This document shows positions 32,691-44,504 of a stretch of DNA of 64,000 nucleotides, piece after piece. The notes beneath the pieces were generated by a model. It was not told where the DNA came from, did no database searches, and saw nothing but the letters and a program-made list of their open reading frames with translations. The stretch's first letter is position 1, and each line of letters begins with the position of its first letter. Position numbers and translations under genes: made by a program. This DNA comes from Aquarana catesbeiana (Eukaryota; Chordata; Amphibia; Anura; Ranidae), in contig NC_133328.1 of the NCBI RefSeq assembly GCF_042186555.1, positions 329,462,539-329,526,538 on the forward strand, given 5' to 3'.

Positions 32691-33724
32691 GGTATATAGT
32701 GCAGGCCCCTACTTTCAAGCATCCAACTTACAAATGACTCCTACTTGCAAATGGAAGGAGACAACAGGAAGTCAGATGAAATCTACCCCTAGGAAGGGAA
32801 ATTTTCTCCTGTAAGAGTTAATATGGGAAAAACATGTCTCCTCTTCACTGATGCTTTATCACCAATCCTTGTTTCACTAAAAACCCCAAATTGTCAAAAA
32901 ATATTTGTCATTGGGACAGAAAGTGAGGTGAAATCTTCTGAAGAGGTGCACAGACAGCAAAATAAATGTCACAGGGGTAATAACCCTTCCCTATGTTTTT
33001 CAAAAAGCTTAAAATAGATTTTTTGGCTGGAGCTACACTTTAAAAATGTACCAATTCAAAATTACAAACAGATTCTACTTCACAAAAAACCAACAGTCCC
33101 TGTATTGTTTGCACCGCTTGTATACTGCTGTTCAGAGTATATAGGGCCTGGGGGCCCCACGCCTTTCCTTTTTTTAATTTGGGTGCGGGGTTCCACTTAA
33201 TATCCATACAAGACCCAAAGGACCTGGTAATGGACTGGGGGGGTACCATGCTGTTTGTCTCACTGAATTTCATCCATATTGCCAGGACCCGACATTACAT
33301 TAAAGCCGCAAGCAGTTTTAAATTACTTTTATTCCTTTAAAAATGTCATTTTGTGCAGGGACTGTTCTAAGCACAGGAAACAAGCGCCACTTTACAGGCA
33401 TACTATAGACACCCCCCAGGTACAATATTTAAAGGAATATTTCACTTTTTTTTCACTTTAAGCATCATTAAAATCACTGCTCCTGAAAAAACGGCCGTTT
33501 TTAAAACTTTTTTTTGCATTGATCCATGTCTCCTGGGGCAGGACCTGGGTCCCCAAACCATTTTTAGGACAATACCATGCATATTAGCCTTTAAAATTAG
33601 CACTTTTGATTTTGAACATTCGAGTCCCATAGACTTCAATGGGGTTCTAAAGCTTGCGCGAATTTTCAGTCCGTTCGCAGGTGCTGGTGCGAACAGAACC
33701 GGGGGAGTGATCGGCTCATCCCTA
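32691..33724 (+). other. hAT 3' non-coding end
   Basis: This unique 3' subterminal sequence aligns with 54540-55580 and, reversed, with 62398-63430. There is no coding sequence. The outer 250 bases are rich in TTCG / CGAA units, as in all hAT ends in this window. Confidence 0.7.
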
Positions 33725-33972
33725 GTACACAGCTTTCGAGAGCCGATCATGATAGTTCATCCGATTTTATCCTATGGGACAAGCACGAGAATGTTTCTCT
33801 TAAAATACCAAATCGTACGATTTTTTTTTTATATTACATCACTTCCAAATTTCTGTTCTGTTATGTAAGAACTTTCATAACTTAAATAACCTCTTCATAT
33901 TTGATATGAGATTAGCATGCAATAGAAAAAAAAAACAGACAATTATTTGTCCAATAATCTCATTGTGTGTAA
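33725..33972. other. Short unassigned spacer
   Basis: AT-rich sequence between the hAT terminus and Harbinger B. It begins with the 8 bases (GTACACAG) that should be the hAT target duplication. Nothing else is recognised. Confidence 0.4.
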
Positions 33973-36045
33973 TTCCCTGTACACGTGATCGGATTTTCTG
34001 ACAACAAAACCGTGGATTTTTTTCTGAAGGATGTTGGCTCAAACTTGTCTTGTATACACATGGTCACACAAATGTTGTCAGAAATTCTGAACCTCAAGAA
34101 CGTGGTGACGTACAGCACTCATATGATGGGACTATAAAAAGGAAGTTCAATAGCCAGTGCGCCACCCTTTGGGCTCATTCTGCTCGTGTTTATCTCGTGT
34201 TAGTAGAAGTTTGGTGGGAGATGATTTGCACTTTTCAGCCTCCTGCTTTTCAGTTTGTTTCTGCTTTTCAGTTTGTGCTTGTGGGTTTGTATTTGTTCTT
34301 CAGTGTCAGTTCGTTTCTGTTTTTCAGTGTGTTCTATTTTTAGTTTGCTTTTGTTTTTCAGTGCGTTCTTGTCCGCTCCTTTCTGATTTTCAGCTCGTTC
34401 TTCTCAGGTCCTTTCTGATTTTCAGTGCGTTCTGTTAGTTTGTTCTGACCAACCGACCGTTTTCAAGCCATGTTGCGGGTACATACTCATCCTAGAGTTT
34501 GTGCTGTGCTTGGGCTTGTTGTTGGAGTTCTTGCTTTGACCCAAATCCAGTCCATGAACAGGGCAAGGAGGAGTTCATGGACGAAGAATTGGTTGCTCCA
34601 GCGTGACCAATTTTCGCACATGCCTTTGTTGCTGGAGATTCAGAAGAATAATCCTGATGATTTCAGGAATTATCTCCGTTTTTTCTGTTGGCTTTGCTGT
34701 CCCCTTATATTATGAAGCAGGACACCTGCATGCGGCAAGCCATCACTCCTAAACAGAGGCTCGTCGCCATCTTGTGGTACTTGGCGACGGGGAGAAGTCT
34801 CCAGGATATTAAGTTCACGACTGGAATATCCCCCCAGGCTCTGGGAATCATTATTCCAGAGACCTGTTCTGCCATTATTCAGGTCCTGCAGAAGGACTAT
34901 ATTAAGGTAAGTTTTATCCTTTAACAACACATTCTATGTATTTAATGTTTGCTAATGTATTGAAATTATTTGATCATTCCTTAATTACCATGATTGATTA
35001 TGCTGTGAATGTCCTCTTTGTCCTCATGCATGCTGGAAGCTTTTATTGCTCCTTTTTCTTCCTTAATGCATATTTGCCTTCACTAACCTCCCCAGCATGC
35101 TATCCTGGGCCCAAACACTCCTAGCCTATGCATTTTGTAAGCTCCATTGTAGTGCTTACTCTAAACACCCCCTTAAATTTGTACAAATGTTTTATTGTTG
35201 TCCTTAAATTCAGGCAGAGTGCAAGAGGCTTTTTTTAGGGGGCCCAAACTCATTTGGAACCTCTCTCCCCCCCAACCGCTAAGTCAGCCGATACCAATAC
35301 TCTATCTGCTGACTTTGCCAAACCCATACACACTATACCTAAGGGCCTGTCTGAATACTTTCAAATGGTACTGTTTAAAGTTTTGTTCTCCTATTATCTT
35401 GATAGGTAATTGCAGAGTGTAAAATGTGCTTCAATTTGTACAGTGTGTAGTCATAATTTTGTATTATGACACTTCTTACCTGTCCAGTGGGCTGCCAATA
35501 GTGTAAGGAGGGGCTGGCCAAAGTAACACACATTGTTTATGCATTCAGCTCTCAATGAAGTGGAGACGGTTACCTGTCCAAAACACCCCCCCCTAAAATT
35601 TTTACAATGGGCCATCAAAGGGGGTGAGGAATCTGATAAGTGGACCTTATACTTTTGTCTTTAAATACTCATTTCAAGAAATGTTATACTTATGTTGGCC
35701 AAGAATGTTTGTGTCTAATCTGCTTGCAATGTTTATGTGCAAAAGTACCATTTTTTTTTCTTGTTTGACTCCACAGTTTCCTTCAAACCCACAGGAATGA
35801 CAGACTGTGGCCTCCCAGTTTGCCCAGCAGTGGGACTTTACCAACTGCAGTGGGGCAATAAATGAGAAGCACGTCCGCATTGTCCCACCCCCCCCAACTT
35901 GAGGTCATACTATTATAATTGTAAGGGGTATAATATTATTGTGTTGTTGGCGGTGGTGTCGGCGACTTACGAGTTTCTGTATGTGGACATGGGGAAAAAT
36001 GGCCGGATGTTGGATAGTGGAGTCATCTCCCAGATGGAGTTCTTC

Positions 36046-38983
36046 GGCACAAAATGTAAGCAAACTACCAAAACAGACTCAAAGACATTAAGTCTACAAA
36101 TGAGTAAGAACAATCCCTCACCTCATCTCAAATACAATTAGAAAAGGTTGGTTGAAAAGTTTCCCCAGGGATTTTACGGGTAAGAGGGAAAGGAAGTGTA
36201 AAGTTCTGATCCGTAGTGAATATACGATTGGTATAGATCAGGTGATCAAAAAGGGGGTTGTAAAAAATATACGCTTTATTCAAAAAGTTATCACAAAATA
36301 GAAGTTAAAAACAGTAGATATAGCATACAACTGTTACACTCATATCATGTCAATACAGGTTCTAGTTAAAGAAACATCTATATACATGATACATTTAAGA
36401 GACCCGACATGTTTTGGAAAATATTGTGGATGTAATTCCTTCTTCAGGGGTTTCCTGTGAAGTTGTATTATATAGTCTAGAAAAGTATATAGATAAAATA
36501 TACCAATCAACAATAAATTTACATGTATCAAAGTAAAGTATGAATAATGGGAAATACACGGGATAGGGGCTTGGGAAGGAAAAGCATGAAGATGGTTGGT
36601 AATAAAAAAGAGACTTACTAGTTCACACCACTCTTATTGCTACATGGACCAAAAGCTGTAGATGATTTAATAGGTAGGACTCCAAATTCTGATCCCCATG
36701 ATGTCAATCAAAGATGTTTTTATGAGGAGTAAATCAATATGTGGGTACAACTGTTTGAGACTGACGTTGGATATCGTATTAGATTGCTTCCATATATCTA
36801 GATAGCAGCATCGCATCAAAGGTCCGCCGGGTATGCCCTCAGAGTCCACAAGGAACAGCATAAAAAAGATAGGTTCAGGATCCTAGATGTGAAATATATA
36901 ATGTATACTAGGGATGAGCTCCGAGTTCGAGTCGAACTCATGTTCGACTCAAACATCGGCTGTTCGCCAGTTCGCCGAATAGCGAACAATTTGGGGTGTT
37001 CGCGGCAAATTAGAATTAGAAAATTCTAATATTAGAAAAGTCTATGGGAGAAATCAAAATGTACCCCCTTACCATTTCACACAGGGGGGAGGGCCGGGAT
37101 CTGGGGGTCCCCTTGTTAAAGGGGGCTTCCAGATTCTGATAAGCCCCCCACCCGCAGACCCCCACAACCACCGGCCAAGGGTTGTGGGGATGAGGCTCTT
37201 GTCCTCATCAACATGGGGACAAGGTGTTTTGGGGGGCTACCCCAAAGCACCCTCCCAATGTTGAGGGCATGTGGCCTGGTACGGTTCAGGAGGGGGGTGC
37301 TCTCTCATCCTCCCCTCTTTTCCTGTGGCCTGCCAGGTTGTGTGCTCGGATAAGGGTCTGGTATGGATTTTTAGGGGAACCCCACGCCATTTTTTTTTAT
37401 ATTTTGGTGCGGGGTTCCCCTTAATATCCATACCAGACCTGAAGGGCCTGGTATGGAATTTATGGGGACCCCCACATCATTTTTTTTTAAAATTTTGGTT
37501 CGGGGTTCCCCTGTGGGGTTTTACCGTGCCATTTTTATCAATGAACTTTTATGTGTATTGTCGAACCGACAATTCATTAATAGCCGTGAGTAGTTTTAAA
37601 TGACTTTTTTTCCTTTGAAATGTCATTTTGCTGTCAGACTGTTCTAAACACGGGAAACATGCACCCCTTTACAGGCATACTATAGACACCCCCAGGTACG
37701 AAATTTAAAGGGATATTACACTTTTATTGTTTCACTTTAAGCATTATTAAAATCACTGCTCCCGAAAAAATGGCCGTTTTTAAAACTTTTTTTGCATTGA
37801 TCCATGTCCCCTGGGGCAGGACTCAGTTCCCCAAACACTTTTTATGACAATAACTTGCATATAAGCCTTTAAAATTAGCACTTTTGATTATTCATGTTCA
37901 TGTCCCATAGACTTTAACGGTGTTCGCGTGTTCGAACAAATTTTTTGCCTGTTCGCAAGTTCTGGTGCGAACCGAACAGGGGGGTGTTCGGCTCATCCCT
38001 AATGTATACAAATATATATACAGCTAGAGAGGTATATATATGTGTAGGGTAATAATTAATGCGGGCTGACAGCACAAAAAGGCATAGGGGGTGGGGGAAG
38101 AGGACAAAACTGTAATGTGTGTACCTAGTGTGCACAGCAGGAGGATAATTGCATGCAAGGAATTGTATACTGGAATCTATTGATCTCCATCAGTTCATTG
38201 CATGTTGGTTCAGGGGGGGAAATAGTAATGGTAATGGACTAAAAGTATAAATGTAGACCATGGAACAATATGGTATGGGCTTGTGCAGCAAATAATGCTG
38301 AATAGGATGGATTAAAAAACAGGGAAGTGTATGTCAAATATAGATACCCCAGACCCAGCCCAAAATGGATAGCTACAGTGAATTATATGATGTAGCTCTA
38401 TGTTTGCATAAGTAAAAGTCCCAAATACCACGTCCATTCAATATAAAGATTATTGTATACAGGTTTAGAAATTAATTTACAACCTGAACAAGTGGAAGAG
38501 TGGTGTGAACTAGTAAGTCTCTTTTTTATTACCAACCATCTTCATGCTTTTCCTTCCCAAGCCCCTATCCCGTGTATTTCCCATTATTCATACTTTACTT
38601 TGATACATGTAAATTTATTGTTGATTGGTATATTTTATCTATATACTTTTCTAGACTATATAATACAACTTCACAGGAAATCCCTGAAGAAGGAATTACA
38701 TCCACGATATTCCGAAACATGTCGGGTCTCTTAAATGTATCATGTATATAGATGTTTCTTTGACTAGAACCTGTATTGACATGATATGAGTGTAACAGTT
38801 GTATGCTATATCTACTGTTTTTAACTTCTATTTTGTGATAACTTTTTGAATAAAACATATATTTTTTACAACCCCTTTTTGATCACCTGATCTATACCAA
38901 TCATATATTCACTACGGATCAGAACTTTACACTTTCCCTCTTACCCGTAAAATCCCTGGGGCAACTTTTCAACCAACCTTTTG
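36046..38983. mobile_element. Long inverted-repeat element with 14-bp target duplication
   Basis: AGATGGAGTTCTTC (36032-36045) and AGACGGAGTTCTTC (38984-38997) flank it. A unique head of about 96 bases (36046-36141) is followed by an arm at 36142-36633. Its inverse is at 38498-38982, so the right arm reaches the element end. Between the arms are unique sequence and a nested hAT. The right arm has AATAAAAC, and CCTGAAGAAGG...CGAAACATGTC. The long variable-length duplication and the single-sided head suggest a retroposed element; class unknown. Confidence 0.75.
36909..38001 (+). mobile_element. Non-autonomous hAT, deletion derivative
   Basis: The termini are TAGGGATGAGC and GCTCATCCCTA, with 8-bp duplication ATGTATAC at 36901-36908 and 38002-38009. 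The first ~160 bases match the left end of the palindromic hAT at 49654, and the remainder matches its right arm. The left arm and centre have been lost. There is no coding sequence. Confidence 0.9.
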
Positions 38984-39812
38984 AGACGGAGTTCTTCAGA
39001 TGGCTCCAGAATGGCAGCTTGAAGTTGCCACCTCCTGAAGATAATGTGACGGGACTCCCGTTCGGCTTCGTCGCAGATGAAGATTTTGCACTTAGGGGAC
39101 CATCTTCTGCGGCCATTCCCAATGAGGACCCTCACCCCGGACCAGAGAATTTTAATTACCGGCTGGCCAGAGCAGTGGTGGAAAATGCCTTTGGAATAAT
39201 GGCCAGCCGGTACCGCCTATTTCTCACAGATATCAACATGGCGGAATATAAAATCAATCACATCATTCTTGCATGCTGCATAGTACATAACTTTTTGCAA
39301 AAAAAATGCATCAAACTATGTGGCCTCGGTTGGGACTGAGGCCGGCTTATTACCGGATAAAAGAACTCTGACGGCTCTTGAACCTGGCCATCCTGGCTTG
39401 CCCCCCCAAAGCGCCCGCGAAGTTCGCCAAAAGTATCTAGACTACTTTGCAGGTAGGGGGGCCATTGATATGCCAGAGAATCTATAAACATGTTTAAAAT
39501 GAAAAAAAAATTGAAAATGAACTTATATTTCATTTGATTTACTGCTTGTGTTTCTTATCTGTCTCCTAGGTTCTCCAATGGCCTTTTATTATTGGCCATT
39601 TTAGTGCAAACGTAACTTATTTGATACATGAGGTGACAATCTCTTCTTCAGCTATTATGTTGTGGGTCTGCTACACACATACACACACCTTGTTTTTGTT
39701 AATAATGTATGTAATACATTAACGATAAAAATAATCACTCTTTTCAGCTCCATGAATTAATTTCTTGTAGTCCCTAAAATGGCCTGATTGGGGCAAATTT
39801 TAGAGCACTGTG

Positions 39813-39943
39813 GGGGTTATTTACTAAAGGCAAATCTATTTTGCACTACAAGTGCACTGCAAGTGCACTTGAAAGTGCACTAAAAGTGCACTGAAAGTGC
39901 ACTTGTGGTGCAAAGTGGAGTTGCCTTTAGTAAATAACCCCCA
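39813..39943. repeat. MITE, strongly palindromic
   Basis: The ends are GGGGGTTATTTACTAAAGGC and its inverse. The interior is a run of AAGTGCACTT-type palindromes. A decayed counterpart lies at 7925-8045 in Harbinger A. Confidence 0.75.
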
Positions 39944-40274
39944 TTGTCACTGTAACTACACCAACTTACTCCAAAAACTGGTATTTTGCATTGAAAGAAG
40001 AAGCCACACATTGTTGAGTATAAAACAATTTACTCAAAGCACATTCACATGTGTGTTATCAAAGGGTTTTTTAACAAACCAACATGGTTTTGTAACATTT
40101 ATGTTTGACAGTAGATATAGCCTTTTTTTGGCCAAACAGTAATGTTTAAAACCATAAAATACACATCTCAGGAACTTAAAAAGTTCAACTTTGATAAAAT
40201 GAAGGCAATATGTGACATTAGTATGTCAAAACTGTGTTGATTTTGCCTTCATCAGATGGGGTGATCTCACCCCT

Positions 40275-40530
40275 GTAAAAGCCAAATTTTGAAGATGCAT
40301 ACAAATTTGCAGTCAAAATGGGGATTTCCCTCCTGATCCCATGCCTAATGTCAACATGTGCTAGTTTCCATCATGGGGGATCAATGGACATGTTTCGGGG
40401 GTGCAACCCCTTCCTCTCTTCTACTTTTGATGTGAGGATGGGGTTGCACCCACAAAACGCATACATTGATATCCCATGATGGCAGACTGCACATGCTGAC
40501 TCACTGCGTGCATCTTCAAAATTTGGCTTT
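40275..40530. repeat. Imperfect palindrome of Harbinger B
   Basis: The arms start AAAAGCCAAATTTTGAAGAT and end ATCTTCAAAATTTGGCTTT. Arms and loop correspond to 8384-8612 in Harbinger A. The structure is kept although the sequences have diverged, which may reflect function or merely shared origin. Confidence 0.65.
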
Positions 40531-40596
40531 CAAATGACTTAAATTTTTAAAAAATAAAATAAAATACAACAAGCAAATTTACAATTTCTGTTGTTT

Positions 40597-41855
40597 TTAG
40601 ATTCTGCCTAAAACATCAATGATGTTGTTCATTTTTTTTTGGACATCATTGATGTTTTGCTTGACCATTTCTAAATCCCGATTGCACACCATGATCTCAG
40701 CGATGAGGATCTGTGCACTTGCACTGTTGAAATTAGTTTCTTTTTCCACAACATCCACATAACCTAAAAATAAAAAAACACACCATGTATTATAAATATT
40801 CAGGCATACATCTATTACCTGAAGCTGTCTTAGACACTGACCTGTTGTGGTCACTATTTCGCCCACTTCATGAACCTCTCCCTCCACATCTTCTTCATGG
40901 TGTGTGGGGATTTCCTCTTCTTCATGAGTAGTGGGGTTTGTGGCGTCTTCAGATGTCCTGATTCTTTTCTCCCCTATGTGAATACAAAAAAGGTATACTT
41001 AGCACACAGATATTTGAGACAAGATATAGGAAATTGAAGCACTGCTTGGAAGTGTAGTACAATTGTCTGTTTTGGCAGAGTTCCAAGATGAAAACATGTT
41101 TTTTTTCCCTTTCTAAAGCTGGAATACTTACCTTTTTTGTTATTAAAGTTTCACACATGAAGAGACCCTTAGTATCCACTGGAGCACCTGTGTGGGACAC
41201 CCTAAAAAGGGTGTTCTGGTGTCCCACACTAATGCTCCTGCGTCCTGATCTGTAAACAGCTGCTGAGTGTCCTCTCCTTACACTGAATCTAGTTTGCATT
41301 TCATTCTAGTTACAAACCCATCAGACAACAATGTACTAAACTTATTTTAGTACAAATAGGCATGAACAAATGTAGTTAACCTGCATCTGAAAAAAACATC
41401 GTATTAGTGGGCGAACAAACTATTACTGTGCCCACGAACCTGAAACTTTGTCATTGTAAACTGTACAACAGTAAAGAAAGGCATATGGAGCAGCACTAAA
41501 GTAATAATAATAATAGGAACACACGACAAATACTTACTTTTTTGCAGCACTCCCTCAATTTCAGGTCTGACCAGTGTTTCCTCAATTGCTCCTTGGATGG
41601 TCGTACCCTAAAATTCCTGTGCAGACTTCTCACAACTTTAGTCATGATCTTGGCCTTTTTCACATTAGGGTTGCTGTACGGTCCATACTTCCCATTATAG
41701 TCGGCCTTCTTCAAGATGTCCACCATCTCCATCATCTCTACAAAGGACATATTTGAGGCCTTATATATCCTCCTGGATCGGGAACTGCCTTGCTCCGGGC
41801 TTTCATTGTCCTCCTCGTTGCTGCTATTATCATGCACCTGCTGTCTCTCCGCCAT
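40597..41855 (-). pseudogene. Harbinger B Myb/SANT gene
   Basis: The exon order equals Harbinger A. Exon 1 holds the Myb/SANT domain ending QLRKHWSDLKLRE, with its start at about 41855 and donor GTAAGT near 41532-41537. Exon 2 is the acidic linker after TTCACATAG near 40974. Exon 3 ends QKKMNNIIDVLGRI and a stop at 40597. Relative to A, exon 1 lacks about 25 bases near 41550, which shifts the frame before the donor. The loss removes the end of the domain. Confidence 0.7.
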
Positions 41856-41864
41856 GTGCTCTCC

Positions 41865-42030
41865 CACCAAAAGAGAAGGGGCGGAGAATACACTAGAAAG
41901 AAGGTCAGGGGTGGAGTTTCATGCATGCGCAGTGTATGTAAAGCATAACACGCGTGCGTCGTACGTACGATCTGTGAGCGGAGGACGGAGTAGTGTAAGC
42001 GCCGATCGTGCAAACAAAGGTACAATTATA
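41865..42030. promoter_or_regulatory. Shared divergent promoter in Harbinger B
   Basis: The layout is as in Harbinger A. GGGGCGGAG, GCATGCGCAGTGTATGTAAAG and CACGCGTGCGT are retained although the flanks have diverged. The MADF acceptor (CTTGTAG) is at about 42145. Confidence 0.5.
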
Positions 42031-42150
42031 ACTTGGGGCATCAGTGGTTATTGGCCTATACTGCTTATAGATTGAGGCCTATATTGGGACAAGATTAGGA
42101 GAGTTGAGCCTGACATTAGGGTTTGTCTTGTATTGTGTCTTGTAGAGAAA

Positions 42151-43242
42151 ATGGATACATTTACTGACCCAGACTTCCTGCCAAACTTTATAGACATGTA
42201 CAGGGAGCTGCCATGTCTTTGGCAAGTCAAACACCTAGAATACTCCAACAAGCTAAAGAGGAAGGCAGCACTGGAGCAACTATTGGAATTGGTGAAGCCG
42301 GTGTATCCCACAGCAGACATCATCTATTTGAAGGCCAAAATTGGTGGCCTGAGGAGCACATATAATAGAGAGCACAAGAAGGTCCAGGATTCCATGAGAT
42401 CAGGAGCAGCAGCAGATGATGTTTATGTCCCCAGGCTCTGATACTACAACAGACTGCATTTTTTGTCAGATCATAGTGAACCCAGGCCATCACTATCTAC
42501 CTATCTTCTTTAGACACTTCCTTCCACATCAGACAAGGCTTCAGAAGTCCAACCTGGGCCTTCCACCAAGGAAAAGATGTGGAGGAGCCCAGCTTGAGCC
42601 AGGTATAGCATTGTTCAACATATTTCTTGTCAAAAATTGAATGATGTTAACTAGATGTTATTATTGATCACTAATTTATGATTTAACAAAGTGGTTTACA
42701 TATCAATAAACAATAGTATCCAAAAATGATTGGGACAAGAATGAAAAATGCTGGGGTCAGAATGATAGTCAGAATAATAGTCTTTTCTATTTGTTAACAT
42801 TCAATTTGCAACAGTCATGAGCTCAAAATTGTGTGTGATTGATGACCTAAAATCTAAAACTATGTCCCATTTTCATACACAGGAAAGTCTCAGCCAGGAG
42901 GAGGTCGTGAAAAGTGGCAGCAAGGAGGTGCCCATGGAAAGTGGCAGCCAGGAGGTGGCTGTGGAAAGTGGCAGCCAGGAGGTGGCCGTGCCCAGCAGCC
43001 TGACCAAATCCCAGGTTCCTCCCCTCTGCCTTCTAACAAAAAGGACCAGGAAGGTGAAGAGCCTGAAGGAGTCAGCAACTGTTTTGAATTGGCAGGCTAC
43101 TGCGGTCCTCACAACAACCCTTGGTGGCCCCAAGTCATATGACTGTCTGACAGCCAGTAAACTGAAAGAAATAAAGGTGAGCCAATGTTTCATCTGTGAG
43201 GAGATTATAATTCAGGACCTAAACAAGGGGATGAGGGGCTAA
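42151..43242 (+). pseudogene. Harbinger B MADF gene, premature stop
   Basis: ATG at 42151 opens a MADF domain (NFIDMYRELPCLW, YLKAKIGGLRSTY). It meets TGA near 42439-42441, right after VYVPRL, where Harbinger A continues into YYDRLHF. The following exon (from about 42886, acceptor ACACAG) is open, but its short in-phase repeats (GSQEVAVESGSQEVAV) replace part of the linker seen in A. The proline-rich tail is reduced to a decayed stretch near 43260-43370. Confidence 0.75.
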
Positions 43243-44385
43243 CTCACAACTAAAACCCACCTGTGTGAATTGGACGATATTACTCCTCCACCACCTCCAG
43301 CAACACCTCCAACAACACAGCCACCCAACCCACGACAGCAGCCTGGAAGGAAGCATGGAAGGAAGTGTTGAGAGTGATGGCCTGGGTTTGGTGTGGTCTG
43401 GCAAAAGACGTAGGCTGTTGTAAGACCACAGCCTGGGGACATATATGTCATCTGTTGCTGCTCCCGATCTCTTGGAGTCCTGGACCGTATTGTGCTCCCT
43501 AATAAATGGATTCCTCAGGCCTGTCAAATAATTGATGTCTGCCCTGGGGTACAAAGGCTTCACCAATTCCAACTGTTTCTCCAGCATTGCCTTCCTCTTT
43601 ATTTTGTTAGGACCCCTAATAAATTTAAATTTTTGGTTTGGATAAATACTTGGCTATGTGTTTTACTTCAAAAAGGACAGTTTGTGAGTAGCAGGTACAT
43701 TTCAAAAATACAATGTCAAATTAACAAGGGACACCAACACCAACCAACCTAGTTGAGGTAAAAAAAATACAAGATAATAATGGTGTTGTGGTAACTTGAC
43801 ACACAAAACGACAAAAAAATATTATAGAGATCACAAAAAAATGTTATTCTGGAGATCTGGAGACATTTTTACAAAAAAAAAAAAGATCACTAAAAAAATA
43901 AAAAAGATTATTCTGGAGATCTTGAAAAAAAACCTACAAAAACAAAGATTATTCGTGAGATCACGAGAAATACTAAAAAAAATGTTTGTCAAAACTCTGT
44001 GTGAATATGAACAGCAAAGCAACTTCATTATTCTAGCATTATATTCTAGCATTATAAAGAAGAAGAAAATGTGCTGCATTGAAAGATTTAAAAATTTGCT
44101 GCGTGACTTATGTGCTATCTTCATTATGAACGCTAGTTTTACAAGACCGAGCGCTTCCATCTCATACTTGATTTTGAGCATGCATGGAATTTTGTGCATC
44201 GGACTTGTGTACACACAATGGGACTTTCCTTTGTTATCGGAAAATTTGAGAACCTGCTCTCAAACATTTGTGTGCGGAAATTCCGACAGCAAATATCCGA
44301 TGGAGCATACACACAGTCAGACTTTCTGACAACAAGCTCACATCGAGCATTTCCCGTTGGAAATTCCGATCGCATGTACGCAGCA
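43243..44385 (+). other. Harbinger B 3' region and right terminus
   Basis: Decayed MADF 3' sequence with AATAAA-like signals near 43500 and 43620 is followed by an A-rich stretch (43800-43990). The right subterminal repeats and TIR run from about 44170 to 44385. No other gene is present. Confidence 0.55.
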
Positions 44386-44504
44386 TTACAGGCATAAGGC
44401 AGGCTATTAAACCAGCCTACCAAAATAGAGTTAATGCTAAGTTAATCAATACATACTGAATACTGTTCACTTTGGTCTACGTGTTAAAGAAAAAAATTTA
44501 ATAA

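Larger units (their letters stand above)
29290..33724 (+). mobile_element. hAT element, 5'-truncated, right terminus intact
   Basis: The right end reads GGCTCATCCCTA at 33713-33724, the inverse of the TAGGGATGAGC terminus of the complete hAT at 46634-55580. Coding and 3' repeat regions align with that copy in the same order. The left terminus, the BED finger and the first catalytic Asp are missing: similarity starts abruptly near 29290, next to half of a MITE. A solo LTR lies inside at 31693-32318. Confidence 0.8.
34470..39487 (+). pseudogene. Harbinger B transposase, broken by an inverted-repeat insertion
   Basis: Exon 1 runs 34470-34906 (donor AAG|GTAAGT), with a frameshift near 34680 where the DPVFHRLL block is lost. 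Exon 2 begins at 35777 after CTCCACAG. It has TGA at 35798-35800 where Harbinger A has TGG. The first catalytic Asp reads Asn (GAINEKHV for GAIDGKHV). The exon is cut at 36045 by an insertion and resumes after 38984, through VADEDFAL and AVVENAFG (the Glu) to a stop at 39485-39487. The gene is dead in several independent ways. Confidence 0.85.
33973..44385 (+). mobile_element. Harbinger B: diverged second copy of the three-gene Harbinger
   Basis: The left end reads TTCCCTGTACACGTGATCGG and the right end, reversed, TGCTGCGTACATGCGATCGG. TTA follows at 44386-44388, and TAA precedes at 33970-33972, probably a mutated TTA. Gene order and orientation equal Harbinger A: transposase (+), Myb/SANT (-), MADF (+). 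All three genes carry disabling changes. Without the 2.9-kb insertion at 36046-38983 the element is about 7.5 kb. It is older and more decayed than A. Confidence 0.88.
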
